Source: Streptomyces violens
GTDB taxonomy: Bacteria > Actinomycetota > Actinomycetes > Streptomycetales > Streptomycetaceae
Reading direction: 5' to 3'
Assembly (NCBI RefSeq): GCF_000717745.1
Contig: NZ_JOBH01000007.1
Location: forward strand, 124,001 to 188,000
DNA: 64,000 nucleotides
The position numbers were made by a program, and so were the translations under genes. The notes under the pieces were generated by a model. The model was not told where the DNA came from, did not search any database, and worked only from the letters and a program-made list of their open reading frames with translations. Below are positions 28,537 through 36,755 of the stretch, piece after piece (positions within the stretch are counted from its first letter, which is position 1; each line of letters starts with the position of its first letter).

Positions 28537-30953
28537 GCGGCCGGGCGAGGCTCGCGGTGTGCGCGCTGGTGGCGACGCTGGGCGCCGCCTGCGCGCTGCT
28601 GCCGCTGGTGGAGCCGATCGGCTGGATGTTCCAGGCGGCGCTCCTGCTCGGGCTGGTGACGACGGTCGGCGCGCTGGCCCGCCGGGTCCCGCTGGCCCGC
28701 CCCCTGACCGTTGCCGCGCAGGCCCTGACCGGGCTCGTACTGCTCACGCTGATGTTCGCCCGCGGCCAGGCCGTCGCCGGGCTGCTGCCGGGCCCCGACG
28801 CCTTCCGGGAGTTCGGCCAGCTCCTCCAGGAGGGCGCCGACGACGTCGGGCGGTATGCAATCCCGGCCCCGGTCACCACGGGCATCCGGCTGCTGCTGGT
28901 CGGCGGCGTGCTGCTGATCGGCCTGATCGTGGACGCGCTCGCGGTGACGTACCGCAGCGCGGCCCCGGCCGGCCTGCCGCTGCTCGCGCTGTACTCCGTC
29001 GCCGCCGGGCTGTCCAAGGGCGGCGCGGGCTGGCTGTGGTTCCTGGTCGCCGCGGCCGGCTATCTGTTACTGCTGCTCGCCGAGGGCCGGGACCGGCTGT
29101 CCCGGTGGGGGCGGGTGTTCGGCGGCGGCCCGACGACGGCGGGCCGTCCGTACGCATCCGGGGGCGCCGGGTTCGCCGCTGCCGGCGGGCCCGCGCCGGC
29201 CCCGGTGCGCACGGGCCGCCGGATCGGCGCGCTGGCCCTGGGCATCGCCCTGGTCGTCCCGGCCGCGCTGCCCACGCTCGGCGGCGGGCTGCTGGACATG
29301 AGCGGCCGCGGGCGCGCCGGGGCCGACGGCGGCACGATCTCCGCGGTGAACCCCCTGGTCTCCCTGCAGAACAGCCTCAACCAGCCCGAGGACCAGGAGG
29401 TGCTGAACTACCGCACGACCACCCCCGACACCCGCGACCTGTATCTGCGAATCGTCGCGCTCGACCAGTTCGACGGGGCGGCCTGGAAGCCGTCGCAGCG
29501 CACGGTCGTGGACGTGCCGGACCGGCTGCCCGATCCCCCGGGCCTCGCGCCCGACGTGGACACCACCGCGGTGAACACCTCGGTCTCCACCGCCAAGTGG
29601 TACGCCCAGAACTGGCTGCCGATGCCCTATCCCGCGTCCCGGGTCGGCATCCCGGGCCGCTGGCGCTTCGAGCCCGAGGGCCGCACCCTCGTCGGCGACC
29701 GGGGACAGAACACCCGCGGGGTCCGTTACCAGGTCGAGAGCCTGATCGTGCGCCCGACGGCCCGGCAGCTCGCCGAGGCACCGCCGCCGCGCCGCGCCCT
29801 GCGGCGCGAGTACACCCGGGTGCCGGGCTCGCTGCCCCCGGTGGTCCAGCGGACGGCACAGCAGGTGACGCGGGGCGCCCGCTCGGCGTACGGCAAGGCG
29901 GTCCGGCTCCAGGACTGGTTCGCGCTGAACGGCGGCTTCACGTACAACACCGAGGTCCGGGCGGGCAGCGGCACGCAGGCGATCGCGCGCTTCCTCAAGC
30001 AGAAGGAGGGCTTCTGCGTCCACTTCTCCTTCTCGATGGCGGCGATGGCCCGCACGCTCGGCATCCCGGCCCGGGTGGCGGTCGGCTTCACGCCGGGCGG
30101 CAAGCGCGCCGACGGCTCGTACTCGGTCGGTCTGAAGGACGCGCACGCCTGGCCCGAGCTGTACTTCGAGGGCATCGGCTGGACGCGCTTCGAGCCGACG
30201 CCGAGCCGGGGCAGCGTGCCGGACTACACGATCTCCTCGGACGCGCCGGACGAGGACGACCCCGGCCGGGCCGAGCCGCTGCCCGGCCGCACCGCGGCGC
30301 CGCGGCCCGAGCCGTCGGCGGACGGCGGGAGCTGTCCGCCGGACCAGCGGCGGGTCGCCGAGTGCGGGGCGCTGCCCTCGCAGTCCGGCGGCGGCGCGGC
30401 CGATGACGGGCCGGCGCCGGGGACGGTCGCGGCGGGCGTGCTCGTCGCCCTGCTGGTCCTGCTGCTGCCGGCGGTCCCGCTGCTCTGGCGGATACGGACC
30501 CGCGCCCGCCGCCTCGGCGGCGCCCGGGGCAGGGCGGCGCGCGCCCGGCCCCGGGGCCCGGCAGCGGGCGCCCTCGGTCCCTGGCGGGAGCTGGTGGATT
30601 CGGGCTGGGACTACGGCATCGTCCCGGACGACGCGCTGACCCCGCGCAAGGCGGCCGCGCGGATCGTACGGGTCGGCGAGCTGACGGGGCCGGCCGCGGA
30701 GGCGGCCCACCGGGTGGCCGGCTCGGTGGAGCAGGCGCTCTACGCCCCGCGCCCGCAGGCCGTGCCCGGCCTGGCCGACGATGTGCAGCGGGTGCGCGCC
30801 GGGCTGCACGACGCGGCCTCCTGGCGTCAGCGGCTGAGTGCCGTACTGGCCCCGCGCTCCGCCGTCCGCCTGCTGTGGACCGCCTCGGCCCGCGTCTCGG
30901 CCGCCCTCGACCGGCTCCGTACGGCGCTACCGGGCCGGTCGGCGGCCCGCTGA
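28533..30953 (+). CDS. TgpA-like transglutaminase membrane protein (DUF3488-transglutaminase-DUF4129)
   Basis: 806 residues from ATG 28533, overlapping the DUF58 stop by four bases. An N-terminal block of ~6 membrane helices (to ~260) leads to an external transglutaminase-like domain. Its Cys495 is in KEGFCVHFSFS and His538 in KDAHAWPELYF; the third residue is Glu554 in FEPT. One more helix (VAAGVLVALLVLLLPAVPLLW) is followed by a cytosolic DUF4129 tail (WRELVDSGWDYGI onward). The substrate is unknown; envelope protein cross-linking or processing is likely. Codon 179 (29067-29069) is TTA, so expression should need the bldA tRNA. Confidence 0.93.
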   Translation: MSGRARLAVCALVATLGAACALLPLVEPIGWMFQAALLLGLVTTVGALARRVPLARPLTVAAQALTGLVLLTLMFARGQAVAGLLPGPDAFREFGQLLQEGADDVGRYAIPAPVTTGIRLLLVGGVLLIGLIVDALAVTYRSAAPAGLPLLALYSVAAGLSKGGAGWLWFLVAAAGYLLLLLAEGRDRLSRWGRVFGGGPTTAGRPYASGGAGFAAAGGPAPAPVRTGRRIGALALGIALVVPAALPTLGGGLLDMSGRGRAGADGGTISAVNPLVSLQNSLNQPEDQEVLNYRTTTPDTRDLYLRIVALDQFDGAAWKPSQRTVVDVPDRLPDPPGLAPDVDTTAVNTSVSTAKWYAQNWLPMPYPASRVGIPGRWRFEPEGRTLVGDRGQNTRGVRYQVESLIVRPTARQLAEAPPPRRALRREYTRVPGSLPPVVQRTAQQVTRGARSAYGKAVRLQDWFALNGGFTYNTEVRAGSGTQAIARFLKQKEGFCVHFSFSMAAMARTLGIPARVAVGFTPGGKRADGSYSVGLKDAHAWPELYFEGIGWTRFEPTPSRGSVPDYTISSDAPDEDDPGRAEPLPGRTAAPRPEPSADGGSCPPDQRRVAECGALPSQSGGGAADDGPAPGTVAAGVLVALLVLLLPAVPLLWRIRTRARRLGGARGRAARARPRGPAAGALGPWRELVDSGWDYGIVPDDALTPRKAAARIVRVGELTGPAAEAAHRVAGSVEQALYAPRPQAVPGLADDVQRVRAGLHDAASWRQRLSAVLAPRSAVRLLWTASARVSAALDRLRTALPGRSAAR

Positions 30954-31025
30954 TCCCGGGGCCGGCCGGGCGCCCGGGCGGTCGCCGAAGGGCTGACGGG
31001 TACTGACGGGTGCCCCGACATGAGT

Positions 31026-31073
31026 GAGTGGTGTGGGCCGGACCCGGAAAACCGGGTCCGGCCCACACCACTC
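31026..31073. terminator. Bidirectional terminator between the transglutaminase and DUF3040 genes
   Basis: Perfect 22-bp stem starting GAGTGGTGTGGGCC with an AAAA loop, between two convergent genes. It can stop transcription from either side. Confidence 0.9.
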
Positions 31074-31139
31074 TCGGATCTCAGATGCCTCAGGCGTCGA
31101 AAGGGTCCGGGCGACGTAGGGGCGGGGCGCTCGGGACGC

Positions 31140-31544
31140 TCAGTGCCCCTGTTCGTCCCTGCGGCGCTGCCAGCGTTCTTCGATGCGCTCCATCATCGAG
31201 CGCCGTTGCCGGGATCCACGGCGGGACTGTCCGCCTCGGGCGGCCCCCGCTCCGGCCTGCTGCTCGCCCGGCTTGGGGGCCTTGCGCCAGCTGGTGACGG
31301 CCAGGACCGCGCAGCCGAGCATCACGAGGAAGCCCACCACGCTGATCCAGATCTGCTGCGCGACCATTCCGGCCATGAGGAGCGCGATACCTACCAGGAA
31401 GCCCGCGACCGCTTGGTAGACCCGTCGCCGGGTGTACGTACGCAGCCCGCTTCCCTCAAGCGCTGTCGCGAACTTGGGATCTTCGGCGTACAGCGCTCGC
31501 TCCATTTGCTCGAGCATGCGCTGCTCGTGCTCCGAGAGCGGCAC
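31140..31544 (-). CDS. DUF3040 membrane protein
   Basis: 134 residues. The start MPLSEHEQRMLEQMERALYAEDP is the DUF3040 signature. Two membrane helices follow (AGFLVGIALLMAGMVAQQIW and ISVVGFLVMLGCAVLAVTSW), then a basic tail. Function unknown; widespread in actinobacteria, usually as a small inner-membrane protein near dcw-linked genes. Confidence 0.93.
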   Translation of the reverse strand: MPLSEHEQRMLEQMERALYAEDPKFATALEGSGLRTYTRRRVYQAVAGFLVGIALLMAGMVAQQIWISVVGFLVMLGCAVLAVTSWRKAPKPGEQQAGAGAARGGQSRRGSRQRRSMMERIEERWQRRRDEQGH

Positions 31545-31594
31545 GGAGTCCTCCTACTCGTCGGTCGCGGGGGGCGACCGGGTGCGACCCTTTC

Positions 31595-31623
31595 AGGATA
31601 GGCAGGGAATCGCCCCCGTGAAA
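31595..31623 (-). promoter_or_regulatory. Candidate promoter of the DUF3040 gene TTTCAC-N17-TATCCT
   Basis: -35 TTTCAC (31623-31618) and -10 TATCCT (31600-31595) on the minus strand, ~50 bases before the start. Confidence 0.5.
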
Positions 31624-31767
31624 CCCGCCCCTCTACGCCAATTCACTGTCCGCGCCACCATGGTGGCCGATGGTGATGCACCCTGCATTCCCCATCCGCC
31701 CTCCCGCCATGCCGGACGTTGTACCTCCGATCATACGGGGCGAAGCGGCTGATCGGGGGCCCTGTGG

Positions 31768-31788
31768 CCGACTGCACCCGGCAGTCGG
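31768..31788 (-). terminator. Terminator after the methyltransferase gene
   Basis: CCGACTGC/GCAGTCGG stem with ACCCG loop, 48 bases past the stop at 31836. Confidence 0.6.
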
Positions 31789-31835
31789 TGTTCGCCTCGC
31801 GGCGCGCGCCCGGCCGATGCAGGGGCCAGGGCCCG

Positions 31836-32591
31836 TCAGCCGCGCTCGGCGAGGACGTGCAGCTGGGTGGCGACGGAGTGGAAAGCGGGGAGCTCGGCGG
31901 CCGCTGCCTCGAGCTTCAGCAGGGCGTCCATGGCCCCGGGCTCGGTGTCGACGAGCACGCCGGGGACCAGGTCGGCGAAGACCCGCACTCCGTGCACCGC
32001 GCCGACCGCGAGGCCGGTACGGGTCACCAGCTCGGTGAGCTGCTCGGCAGTGAAGCGGCGGGGCACCGGGTCGCCGTCGCCCCAGCGGCCCGCGGGGTCG
32101 CTCAGGGCGCGCTGCGCCTCGGTGAAGTGGCCGGCGAGGGCGCGCGCCAGCACGGCGCCGCCCAGGCCCGCGGCGAGCAGGCTCAGCGTGCCGGCGGGGC
32201 GCAGCGCGGCTACGGCGTTGCGGACGCCCTCGGCCGGGTCGTCGACGTACTCCAGTACGCCGTGGCAGAGCACCGCGTCGTAGCCGCTGCGCTCGACGAC
32301 CTCGAAGAGGCCGTGCGCGTCGCCCTGGACGGCGCGCACCCGGTCGGCCACGCCTTCCTCGGCCGCCCGGCGCTCCAGGGCGAACAGCGCGTTGGGGCTG
32401 GGGTCGACCACGGTGACGCGGTGGCCGAGCCGGGCGACGGGCACGGCGAAGTTGCCGGTGCCGCCGCCGGTGTCCAGGACGTCCAGGGCGTCACGCCCGG
32501 CGGCCTTGGCCCGGCGCTCCAGGGCGTCCTTCAGGACCTCCCAGACCACGGCGGTACGAAGGGATGCGCGCGGGCGCAGCGGGTCAGACAC
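31836..32591 (-). CDS. SAM-dependent class I methyltransferase
   Basis: 251 residues from GTG 32591 with GCGAGGAGC upstream. The Rossmann cofactor motif LDVLDTGGGTGNFAVPVARLG is at ~36-56, the acidic motif VTVVDPSPNAL follows, and motif IV region is YDAVLCHGVLEYVDDP. The substrate is not evident; the fold resembles ubiquinone/menaquinone or CmoA-like small-molecule methyltransferases, but nothing here decides that. Downstream of the HEPN gene on the same strand, separated by a 410-base gap with a large hairpin. Confidence 0.88.
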   Translation of the reverse strand: MSDPLRPRASLRTAVVWEVLKDALERRAKAAGRDALDVLDTGGGTGNFAVPVARLGHRVTVVDPSPNALFALERRAAEEGVADRVRAVQGDAHGLFEVVERSGYDAVLCHGVLEYVDDPAEGVRNAVAALRPAGTLSLLAAGLGGAVLARALAGHFTEAQRALSDPAGRWGDGDPVPRRFTAEQLTELVTRTGLAVGAVHGVRVFADLVPGVLVDTEPGAMDALLKLEAAAAELPAFHSVATQLHVLAERG

Positions 32592-33001
32592 GGCGGGTGG
32601 CTCCTCGCGGGGGCATGTACTGATAGGCGCCTCCCACCCTATGGGGTCGCGCACCCTCCGCGACGCCCGCGCACCACCGAACCGCGCCCGGCGGCCGCTC
32701 CGGGCCTTTCCCGGACGGTTTGCGGCCGCCCGGGAAAGGCCCGGAGCGGGGCGCGCTTCCCGGGAATTACCTTCCGTCCAAGCGACGGAACACGGGCGGA
32801 AAGGGACGGGGCCGGGAATGGCAAAACGGGGAATACGCCCCCGCATTTCACGGCGACCGCTCGCCCGGGAACGGCGAGCTTCCCGGTTCACCCCCTTCCG
32901 GCTGCACGCGCTTTCGGCCACGCCGTTTTCGGCCGCGCCGCTTCCGGCCACGCGCGCGTCCGTCCGGCCGCGCGCCGCCCCAGGGGACCCGCCGCCCCCG
33001 T
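32592..33001. other. Non-coding gap with a long inverted repeat and short degenerate repeats
   Basis: 410 bases between the methyltransferase and HEPN genes. Besides the 20-bp inverted repeat (32695-32749), 32905-32975 holds several degenerate copies of a TTCCGGCCACG-like unit. No gene with plausible codon use was found. Confidence 0.55.
32695..32749. repeat. 20-bp perfect inverted repeat
   Basis: Arms at 32695-32714 and 32730-32749 (begins CCGCTCCGGGCC) separated by 15 bases. It could end HEPN transcription or be a structured leader of the methyltransferase gene, which starts 104 bases further on. Confidence 0.75.
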
Positions 33002-33493
33002 CTACCCGGCGCGCGTCCGCGGTGGCGGGAGCAGTGGTTGCAGGGCCAGCAGGCGTTCGACGAGGCGGAGGAAGTGGGCGGCGGCGCGCAGGAGGTCATC
33101 GGCCTCCCGGGGGCCGGCCGCCCCGGGTATGCCCGCTTCGGCGCGGGCCCGGCGCTCGGCGCCGGCGGCGAACAGGGCGCTCCACTCCGATAATTCGGGC
33201 GCGACCTCGGGCAGCACCTCCCAGGCGCTGCGGATGCGCTGCCGGCGGCGGAGCGTCGGCTCGGGCCGGCCCCGTACGGCCAGCACCGCGGCAGCGGCGC
33301 GCAGGGCGGCGAGGTGAGCCGTCGCGAAGCGTTCGTTGGGGGCTTCCAGGGACGCCGCCTCTTCCAGGCCGCGCTGGGCCTTGGCCAGCAGGTCGAGGGC
33401 GGCCGGCGGGGCGGCCGTCCGGCGCAGGACGGGGTGGACATCGCTCGGGGGACCGTACGCAGCGGAACCTGCCCCAGTGGGACGAGTTGCCAT
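33002..33493 (-). CDS. SAV_6107-type HEPN domain protein
   Basis: 163 residues from ATG 33493 with AGGAGG seven bases upstream, an excellent ribosome site. All-helical. Residues ~32-155 match the actinobacterial HEPN family first named from S. avermitilis. HEPN proteins are often RNases with an R-x4-6-H motif; here Arg55-FATA-His60 (in NERFATAH) fits. No adjacent nucleotidyltransferase antitoxin (MNT) gene is seen. It is divergent from the ABC-like/YhgE/TetR module over a 196-base gap. Function unknown. Confidence 0.82.
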   Translation of the reverse strand: MATRPTGAGSAAYGPPSDVHPVLRRTAAPPAALDLLAKAQRGLEEAASLEAPNERFATAHLAALRAAAAVLAVRGRPEPTLRRRQRIRSAWEVLPEVAPELSEWSALFAAGAERRARAEAGIPGAAGPREADDLLRAAAHFLRLVERLLALQPLLPPPRTRAG

Positions 33494-33659
33494 GACGAAC
33501 CTCCTGTCGTCGCATAACGGCTCGGAACCGCACAACCCATCGTGAGGCACACCACTGACAATCGCCCTGACCTGCACTTTCACCCTGTAGTCGAGATCAC
33601 GCCACGCTCCCCCGCGGCCGACTTGCGCCCACCCGGGCACCATGCGGCATACTTTTTGC

Positions 33660-33673
33660 ACTGACTGGTCAGT
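33660..33673. promoter_or_regulatory. TetR-like operator ACTGAC-TG-GTCAGT
   Basis: 14-base dyad with perfect 6-bp arms, just downstream of a -10-like TACTTT and 16 bases before the start of the ABC-like gene. The TetR gene at the end of the same cluster is the obvious candidate repressor. Confidence 0.6.
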
Positions 33674-33689
33674 TCAAGAGGGAGGGAAC

Positions 33690-34541
33690 GTGGACAGCAC
33701 CCCGCACGGGGCGGCGGTCAAGGCCCAGGGCCTCGGGGTCAAGGGACCTCGCGGCTGGGCGTTCCAGGACGTCGACATCACGGCCGAGCCCGGCGCGCTG
33801 ATCGCGATCGAGGGGCCGTCCGGCTCGGGCCGCACATGTCTGCTGCTCGCGCTCACCGGACGCATGAAGACGGCCGCGGGAAAGGCCCGGGTGGGCGGCC
33901 TTTCGCTGCCCAAGAAGAAGGCCGCCGTACGGGCGGTCACGGCACTGGCCCACGTGCCCGGCGTCGCCGAGCTCGACCCGGCCTTCACGGTCGCCGAGCA
34001 CCTGCACGAGCGCGCCCTGCTGCAGCGCCGCTTCGGCAGCCCGGTACGCGCCCTGCTGCGCCCGCGCCGGGAGCGCCGTGCCGAGGCCCGGGGCCGGATC
34101 GACGCCGCGCTGGAGGCCGCCGGGCTCGACCCGGAGACGCTGCCCAAGGGCGTACGGACGTCCGTACGGGACCTGGAGCGGCTGGAGGCGCTGCGGCTGT
34201 CCGTCGCGCTGGCGCTCATCGGTGCGCCGCGGCTGCTGGCCGTCGACGACACCGACATGAAGCTGTCGGACGAGGAGCGCGTACAGGCGTGGGCGCTGCT
34301 GCGCGGGCTGGCCGCCGCCGGGACGACGGTACTGGCGGTGTGCAGCCAGGCCCCCGAGGACGCGCTCGTGGTCTCCACGGCGCGGCGCCCGGAGAAGCCG
34401 CGGCCCGAGCCGGAGGCCGAAACGGCCCCGGAAGCGGAAGCGGGACCGACCGCGGAACCGGAGTCCGAAGCGGGCACCGAGAAGAACATCAAGAACGAGG
34501 AGGGGGCGGCGGATGCGCTCGCCGAAGCTGGCCGCGCTTGA
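33690..34541 (+). CDS. ABC-transporter ATPase-like protein with degenerate motifs
   Basis: 283 residues from GTG 33690 with GGAGGGA just upstream. ABC-ATPase fold, but the key motifs are altered. Walker A reads GPSGSGRT with Arg48 where Lys is expected. No LSGGQ is found (SVRDLERLE stands in its place). Walker B ends in Asp186-Asp187 instead of Asp-Glu, and the H-loop reads CSQ without His. A ~50-residue acidic Glu/Pro tail closes it. Its last 29 bases overlap the YhgE/Pip gene, so the two are coupled and probably form a complex. It may bind nucleotide with little hydrolysis. Confidence 0.85.
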   Translation: MDSTPHGAAVKAQGLGVKGPRGWAFQDVDITAEPGALIAIEGPSGSGRTCLLLALTGRMKTAAGKARVGGLSLPKKKAAVRAVTALAHVPGVAELDPAFTVAEHLHERALLQRRFGSPVRALLRPRRERRAEARGRIDAALEAAGLDPETLPKGVRTSVRDLERLEALRLSVALALIGAPRLLAVDDTDMKLSDEERVQAWALLRGLAAAGTTVLAVCSQAPEDALVVSTARRPEKPRPEPEAETAPEAEAGPTAEPESEAGTEKNIKNEEGAADALAEAGRA

Positions 34542-36723
34542 GCTGAAGCGGTTCGGCAGGGGGAAGCTGCCGCGCGCGGCGCTGGTGGCCCTCCTGCTGC
34601 TCCCGCTGCTCTACGGTGCGCTCTACCTGTGGTCCTTCTGGGACCCGTACTCGCGCCTGGACAAGATCCCGGTCGCGCTGGTCAACGCCGACCGGGGCGC
34701 CTCGGCGAAGGGCGAGCAGATCAACGCCGGCGACGAGCTCGTCAAGGGCCTGAAGGACAGCGACACCTTCGACTGGCACCCCGTGAGCGCCGCCGACGCG
34801 GCCAAGGGGGTCGAGTCGGGCACGTACTACCTGTCGCTGACCGTCCCCAAGGACTTCAGCAACTCGATCGCGTCCAGCTCCGGCGACCACCCGGAGGCCG
34901 GCGAGCTGAAGGTCCGTACGAACGACGCCAACAACTACATCGTCGGGCAGATCTCCAAGACGGTCTTCTCCGAGGTGCGCGCCGCGGCGTCCGCGAAGTC
35001 CTCGCGCGGCTTCCTGGACAAGATCTTCGTGTCGTTCTCCGACCTGCACGACGCCACCAAGAAGGCGGCCGACGGTGCCTCCGAACTGAAGGGCGGCATC
35101 GGTGAGGCCAAGAAGGGCACCGGTGACCTGAAGGACGGCCTGGACAGCGCCAAGAAGGGCAGCGGCGACCTGGCCGACGGGATCGACACCGCCAAGAAGG
35201 GCAGCCACGACCTGGCGAACGGTCTGAAGGACCTCGACTCCGGGGCGGGCAAGCTCGACACGGGGGCCGGCCAGGTCTCCAAGGGCGCGGGCCAGGTGGC
35301 CGACGGCACCCAGAAGCTCGCCGACAAGGTGAACGAGGCCAACAAGGCGGTGGGTCCCTTCGTGCACGCGCACGGCAAGGAGATCGGCGACGCCGCGCGT
35401 CTGGTGGCCGACGGCTCGCAGGCCATCCGGGACAACCTCGACAAGCTCCCGAAGGCCGCCTCGGACGGGGCCACGGCCTCCCGGTCGCTGGCCAACCAGG
35501 TCGCGGCCTTCTACAAGCTGCGCTGCGAGAACGCCCTGACCGACCGCGACCCGTCCTGCACCGAACTCAAGGACATGCGGGACAAGTCCGATGCGGCGGC
35601 CGACAAGGCCGAGGAGGTCAGCGGCCTGGTCCGGAACGAGAAGAACCTGGCGCAGCTGGGCAAGGACCTGGACCAGGTGCACCGGCTCGCGAGCGCGCTG
35701 GCCGAACACGGCCCCACGCTCGGCCAGGACCTGGACACGGCCGTCCAGCAGATCAACGACCTCAACAAGGGCGCGCACGCGGTGGCCACGGGTGCCGACA
35801 AGCTGGCCACCGGAGCGGGCGACCTGCACGAGGGGACCGGCACCGCCAAGAAGGGCGGCACCGACCTGGACAGCGGTCTGGGCAGGCTGCAGACCGGCGC
35901 CGGCGATCTGGACGAGGGCGTGGGCAAGCTGAAGAACGGCGCCGAGACCCTGAACGGCGGCATGTTCAAGCTGTCCGACGGCTCGGCGAAGCTGGCCGGC
36001 GGGCTGCACGACGGCGTCAAGCAGATCCCGGACTACGACAAGGACCAGCGGGACGCCCGTACGGGTGTGATGTCCGACCCGGTGCAGCTCGCCTCGGGCT
36101 CGGCGCACAAGGCGCCCAACTACGGGACGGGCTTCGCCCCGTACTTCATCCCGCTGTCCCTGTGGGTCGGCGCGATGGTCGCCTACATGCTGATCCAGCC
36201 GCTGAACCGGAGGGCGCTGGCGGCCGGCGCGAGCGCCCTGCGGACCGCGGTGTCCGGCTGGCTCCCGGTGTTCGCCATCGGGGTGCTGCAGATCGCCGCC
36301 CTGATGTCCGTGCTGCACTTCGGGCTGGGCCTGGAGATGATGAACGCGGCGGGCACGATCGGGTTCCTGGTACTGGCCACGGCCTGCTTCGCGGCCATCG
36401 TGCAGTGGCTGAACGCGCAATTCGGCGCCGCGGGCCGGATCCTGGTGCTGGCGCTGCTGATGCTCCAGCTGACCTCGGCGGGCGGCACGTACCCGGTGCA
36501 GACCAGTCCCGGCTTCTTCAACGCGCTGCACCCGTACCTGCCGATGACGTACATCGTGGAGGGGCTGCGCCGCCTCATCACGGGCGGTGACCTGACACCA
36601 GTGTGGCAGGGCGGCCTCGTGCTCGCGGCCTTCACCGTGGGCGCGCTCGCGCTCACCACGTGGACCGCGCGCGGCCGGCAGGTCGTACGGATGAAGGACC
36701 TGCACCCGGAGCTCAGCTTGTGA
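34513..36723 (+). CDS. YhgE/Pip family membrane protein
   Basis: 736 residues from ATG 34513. The topology is that of YhgE/Pip and ABC-2 type exporters: one N-terminal helix (AALVALLLLPLLYGALYLW), a ~500-residue external part, then about five helices from ~545 (YFIPLSLWVGAMVAYMLI onward). The external part is rich in repeated heptad-like units such as KKGSGDLADGID and probably forms a long coiled-coil stalk. Relatives include the phage-infection protein Pip and type VII-secretion-related EsaA-like proteins. The ATPase-like gene upstream suggests a transport or signalling complex; the cargo is unknown. Confidence 0.92.
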   Translation: MRSPKLAALELKRFGRGKLPRAALVALLLLPLLYGALYLWSFWDPYSRLDKIPVALVNADRGASAKGEQINAGDELVKGLKDSDTFDWHPVSAADAAKGVESGTYYLSLTVPKDFSNSIASSSGDHPEAGELKVRTNDANNYIVGQISKTVFSEVRAAASAKSSRGFLDKIFVSFSDLHDATKKAADGASELKGGIGEAKKGTGDLKDGLDSAKKGSGDLADGIDTAKKGSHDLANGLKDLDSGAGKLDTGAGQVSKGAGQVADGTQKLADKVNEANKAVGPFVHAHGKEIGDAARLVADGSQAIRDNLDKLPKAASDGATASRSLANQVAAFYKLRCENALTDRDPSCTELKDMRDKSDAAADKAEEVSGLVRNEKNLAQLGKDLDQVHRLASALAEHGPTLGQDLDTAVQQINDLNKGAHAVATGADKLATGAGDLHEGTGTAKKGGTDLDSGLGRLQTGAGDLDEGVGKLKNGAETLNGGMFKLSDGSAKLAGGLHDGVKQIPDYDKDQRDARTGVMSDPVQLASGSAHKAPNYGTGFAPYFIPLSLWVGAMVAYMLIQPLNRRALAAGASALRTAVSGWLPVFAIGVLQIAALMSVLHFGLGLEMMNAAGTIGFLVLATACFAAIVQWLNAQFGAAGRILVLALLMLQLTSAGGTYPVQTSPGFFNALHPYLPMTYIVEGLRRLITGGDLTPVWQGGLVLAAFTVGALALTTWTARGRQVVRMKDLHPELSL

Positions 36724-36755
36724 GCAGGCACACCGCAGGGGGCACAATCGCCTCC

